Shown here: one piece after another, positions 61,313-64,000 of the stretch
Layout of the letters: every line of letters begins with the position of its first letter
How positions within the stretch are numbered: position 1 is the stretch's first letter
Assembly: GCF_009741265.1 (NCBI RefSeq)
Contig: NZ_WOWL01000001.1
Location: 1,054,001-1,118,000, forward strand
Source: Pseudarthrobacter sp. GA104
GTDB lineage: Bacteria; Actinomycetota; Actinomycetes; Actinomycetales; Micrococcaceae
Direction: 5' to 3'
DNA length: 64,000 nt
Notes under the pieces: model-generated
What the model was told of the DNA's origin: nothing
Database searches by the model: none
The model's input: only the letters and a program-made list of their open reading frames with translations
Translations under genes and position numbers: made by a program

Positions 61313-62776
61313 ATGTCAGTTCTCAAATCACTCCAGCCGCAGGAGGTGTTCTCCTTCTTTGAGACCCTTGCCGGCATTCCCCGCGGCTCGGGCAACGAGA
61401 AAGAGGTCGCCGACTGGGTCGTCGGCTTCGCCCGGGACCGCGGCCTGGAAGCCACCCAAGACGATCTGCACTGCGTCCTGGTCCGCAAGCCCGGCCAGCT
61501 CGGGCTGGAGGACGCGCCGCCGCTCATCCTCCACGGACACCTGGACATGGTGTGCGAGAAGGAGGACGGAGTGGTGCACGACTTCGAACGCGACCCGATC
61601 GAACTCCTCATCGAGGGTGACTTCGTCACGGCGAACGGCACGTCCCTGGGCGCGGACAACGGCATCGGCGTTTCCTACATCCTGGCCCTGCTGGACTCAA
61701 CGGACATCCCGCATCCTCCCCTTGAAGCGGTTCTGACCGCGATGGAGGAAAAGGGAAAGGTCGGGGCCGCCGGATTCGACACCTCGAAATTGTCCGGCAA
61801 GCGGATGATCGACTTCAACTGGATCACCGACAAGGAGATCCTCGCCGGCTGCAGCGGAGACATAACCTTTACCGTGGACATCCCCGCGGAATGGGAGTCC
61901 GCTCCCTCCACGCATTTGGATGCGATGCAGCTTAAGGTCCGCGGCCTGTCCGGCGGGCATTGCGAGTTCGACATCCACCTTGAGCGCGCCAACGCCGTCT
62001 TGGTCCTCGCCCGGGCTCTCAACGCCATACTCTCCCAGTATGACGTGCGGATCTCCGACCCCCACGGCGGTGCCCAGAACAACGCAATCCCCGCGGACGC
62101 CCAAAGCACCCTGCTCGTGCGGCCAGAGGACGCGGACGGCGTGCGCAAGGTCATTTTGGAGCTCGAGGGTGTGCTGCAGAATGAATACCGAGAGGCTGAG
62201 CCCGGCCTGCGCCTTGAGCTGGTGCCGGCCGAGACTCCGGACCGGGTCTTCTCCCCCGCAGCGGCGGCACGCTTCGCCCGCTTGACGGCACTCATCCCGA
62301 ACGGCGTGCTCAGCTGGAGCCTCACGGTTCCGGGAATCGTCGAGAGCTCCAACAACCTGGGCACGGTGCGCACCACTGCTAACGGCGCCCGGCTCATGTC
62401 CACGATCACCGCGGCGGTAACTTCCCGCAAACACGAGATCCTGGACCGTGTCCGTGCGCTCGCCGCACTCGCCGGCGGCGGAGTGGCAGTCGAAGAGTAT
62501 GGCCTTGACGCAGCGGAATTCCCCTATCGTCCGGACTCGCCGCTGCTGAGCGTGGCCCGCGGGGCATTCCGCGACGTGATGGGCCACGACGCCGAAGTCC
62601 ACGTCTCCCAGTGCAGCCTCGAACTTGGCATGTTCAGCCAGAAGATCCCCGGGCTGGATATCATCTCGATCGGCACGGAACTTCATGATCTCCACTCCCC
62701 CAAGGAGACCGTCAACCACACTTCGGTGACCCGCGTCTGGCCCTTGGTGAAGGAAGTCGTTTCCCGCCTGGGCTGA
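61313..62776 (+). CDS. Aminoacyl-histidine dipeptidase-like M20 peptidase (PepD)
   Basis: 487 residues from ATG 61313, with GAAAGG upstream. M20 metal motifs: HGHLDMVCEKEDG (His and Asp), GTSLGADNGIGVSY (bridging Asp), LTAMEEKGKVGAAGFD (catalytic Glu pair), and the terminal His in LHDLHSPKETVNHTS. A cytoplasmic zinc dipeptidase of the PepD/carnosinase type. It follows the importer by 84 bases and may be co-transcribed; a link to the polyol pathway is not obvious. Confidence 0.85.
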   Translation: MSVLKSLQPQEVFSFFETLAGIPRGSGNEKEVADWVVGFARDRGLEATQDDLHCVLVRKPGQLGLEDAPPLILHGHLDMVCEKEDGVVHDFERDPIELLIEGDFVTANGTSLGADNGIGVSYILALLDSTDIPHPPLEAVLTAMEEKGKVGAAGFDTSKLSGKRMIDFNWITDKEILAGCSGDITFTVDIPAEWESAPSTHLDAMQLKVRGLSGGHCEFDIHLERANAVLVLARALNAILSQYDVRISDPHGGAQNNAIPADAQSTLLVRPEDADGVRKVILELEGVLQNEYREAEPGLRLELVPAETPDRVFSPAAAARFARLTALIPNGVLSWSLTVPGIVESSNNLGTVRTTANGARLMSTITAAVTSRKHEILDRVRALAALAGGGVAVEEYGLDAAEFPYRPDSPLLSVARGAFRDVMGHDAEVHVSQCSLELGMFSQKIPGLDIISIGTELHDLHSPKETVNHTSVTRVWPLVKEVVSRLG

Positions 62777-62820
62777 ACACGCGCGGGCGCCTGGAACCGG
62801 GGAAACCCCCGGCCTGACGA

Positions 62821-62879
62821 ACTGCTCCCCGGACGTCGTGGACTGAGAAACCCAGTCCGGCTCCCGGGGAGCAGTTTTT
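62821..62879 (+). terminator. Rho-independent terminator
   Basis: ACTGCTCCCCGG (62821-62832) pairs perfectly with CCGGGGAGCAGT (62864-62875), with an inner GGACTG-type stem, and is followed directly by TTTTT. It ends the importer/PepD transcription unit. Confidence 0.88.
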
Positions 62880-63037
62880 GTGCGCCGAGTACACCAGGAT
62901 TTCACAACGCTGGATCGCCTCCGGCGACGTCATACCCGGGCAATGGGACCGGTTGGCCATTTATTGGTGCGGTTGACGAGATACCGGACGGACGGGAAGG
63001 CTCACGGTCCCCGGAGAGTTACGTCCTTATGCGGACG

Positions 63038-63728
63038 TCAGCCGATAATACGGGAAGTGGTCTGAAGCGCTGTGGTGGCCTGTTCGATGAAGCGTTGGAC
63101 TATGACCCTGGCCGGCAGGATCTTTCCGATCATGCCGGCCGACTGTCCCGTGAACGGGACGAACTGCTCCATGATCTGCTGCTGGACGGCGCACGTAATC
63201 TCTCCCCGAAGACGCGAAGCGTCCAGGGCCGCATCCGCGCGGTGGTCGATGAACGGCGTCTCGAGGGCCCGGGGAACAACGTCAAACGCGCCGCCACCGG
63301 GCTTACCGAAGATGTCATCCCACATGTCCACCTTCACAGCGCTCTGGGCACCCGCCGCCAAAATTGCGGATGGCCGGGGTTTGGCTGCTGCCCTCGTACT
63401 GGGTGCGACGAATGGTGGATAAACTTGGCGCCCTCATGCGCGATACCACCGGCGCATGCATCTCAAGAGCGATGTCGAAGGACTCGGGATGCTGTTGAAG
63501 CCAGGGCTGCGTGGAGTTGACCGCAAAAGGACGCTCGGTCAAAGTGCGCAGAACGGACAATTGGTGCCTCAGGTCCTCCGGTGACCGGCCCGCGCCGCCC
63601 AGGCTTCCCAGGGCTCCGCTGTTGGACACCGCAGCCGCCAGTTCGGCGCCGCTCCCGAAGGGTCCCATACCCGCCTGAACAACAGGGTGCTCAACCCCGA
63701 GCACTTCGTAAAAGGTCGTCCGCAGCAT
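63038..63728 (-). pseudogene. Nitronate monooxygenase, internally deleted with an inverted segment
   Basis: From ATG 63728 (GGGAGGA upstream) the N-terminal FMN-barrel text is clear: VLGVEHPVVQAGMGPFGSGA, ELAAAVSNSGALGSLGGAG, FDIALEMHAPVVS. From about 63361 downwards the C-terminal text is clear: SAVKVDMWDDIFGKPGGGAF, DVVPRALETPF, VPFTGQSAGMIGKILPARVI. The middle third of the protein is missing, and the family sequence IADGRGLAAALVLGA is readable only on the plus strand at 63354-63422. The two parts are in different frames. The enzyme cannot be functional. Confidence 0.8.
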
Positions 63729-63869
63729 GTCATTCCTCCCGAAGAAGCGTTAAGCACGCTCAAGGCCGGCACACCTGTTGCCGTGCCGGCAGTGCCATGT
63801 CTCCCCGAATGTCCTGAACTGCGGATATCAAATCTGGCGGCTTGAAGTAACGGCAACACCGTAAGCCAC

Positions 63870-63917
63870 AAAAGATCGAGGGCCTGAGACCGGTGCAATA
63901 CCGTGCTCAGGCCCTCG
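63870..63917 (-). terminator. Terminator of a gene beyond the right edge
   Basis: CGAGGGCCTGAG (63877-63888) pairs perfectly with CTCAGGCCCTCG (63906-63917); on the minus strand the stem is followed by ATCTTTT. The rest of 63729-64000 shows no gene. Confidence 0.6.
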
Positions 63918-64000
63918 CAGCCCTAGGCTCCTGAGTTGTCCTGTCCAGCTTCCGGGACCATTGACCATTCCCTATCGGTGTGGCCTTGCCCCAGGTGGGT

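Overview
The window comes from a high-GC Gram-positive soil actinobacterium of the Arthrobacter/Pseudarthrobacter type. I infer this from strong GC bias at third codon positions, frequent GTG and TTG starts, actinobacterial families (helicase-associated-domain protein, Ltp-repeat protein, ROK, GntR and PucR regulators) and many small catabolic operons, each beside its own regulator. I see no rRNA, tRNA, CRISPR array, transposase or phage structural gene.

Bases 1-10.1 kb are an accessory island, visibly richer in A and T than the rest. It holds a frameshifted P-loop ATPase running off the left edge, a helicase-associated-domain protein, a 55-residue membrane protein, a decayed GNAT acetyltransferase, and a defence or restriction-modification locus. 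That locus is a minus-strand operon (DUF3883 protein, MORC-like GHKL ATPase with zinc ribbons, Mrr-like nuclease fused to an SF2 helicase, small basic protein) and a divergent C5-cytosine methyltransferase whose frame is broken twice.

Bases 10.4-42.5 kb are chromosomal catabolic operons: an APC permease with two nitrilase-superfamily hydrolases under a GntR regulator; two cell-surface proteins; a ROK regulator with an ascorbate-type PTS; an RNA/protein methyltransferase-like gene; a seven-gene operon (asparaginase, NodB-fold hydrolase, MFS, two SDRs, a small Cys protein, an Old Yellow Enzyme) facing a LacI regulator with two perfect operators; a PucR regulator (frameshifted) facing a PxpABC plus biotin carboxylase/carrier operon; an aromatic-type aminotransferase, APC permease, Lrp regulator and TPP enzyme; and an MFS/TetR pair.

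Bases 43-62.8 kb are the most unusual part. A SorC-family regulator separates a minus-strand operon from plus-strand genes. The minus operon is GlpD-like dehydrogenase, FGGY kinase, a lipoate-ligase-like domain continuous with a second GlpD-like dehydrogenase, lipoyl synthase LipA, a serine hydrolase and a type-II lumazine synthase; its first four genes are joined by 4-base stop/start overlaps. The plus genes are a beta-keto-acid cleavage enzyme, an epoxide hydrolase, a ribose-type ABC importer with two permeases, and a PepD-like dipeptidase. A second FGGY kinase lies at the far end. I read this as an uptake and oxidation pathway for an unknown polyol or polyol derivative, with its own flavin and lipoyl supply genes. 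The right end holds a nitronate monooxygenase gene broken by an internal deletion and apparent micro-inversion.

Two patterns cut across regions. Several genes are broken by what look like single-base losses in G or C runs, so sequencing error must be excluded before they are called pseudogenes. Short fossils of the nitrilase/GntR locus and a hairpin repeat recur at distant sites.
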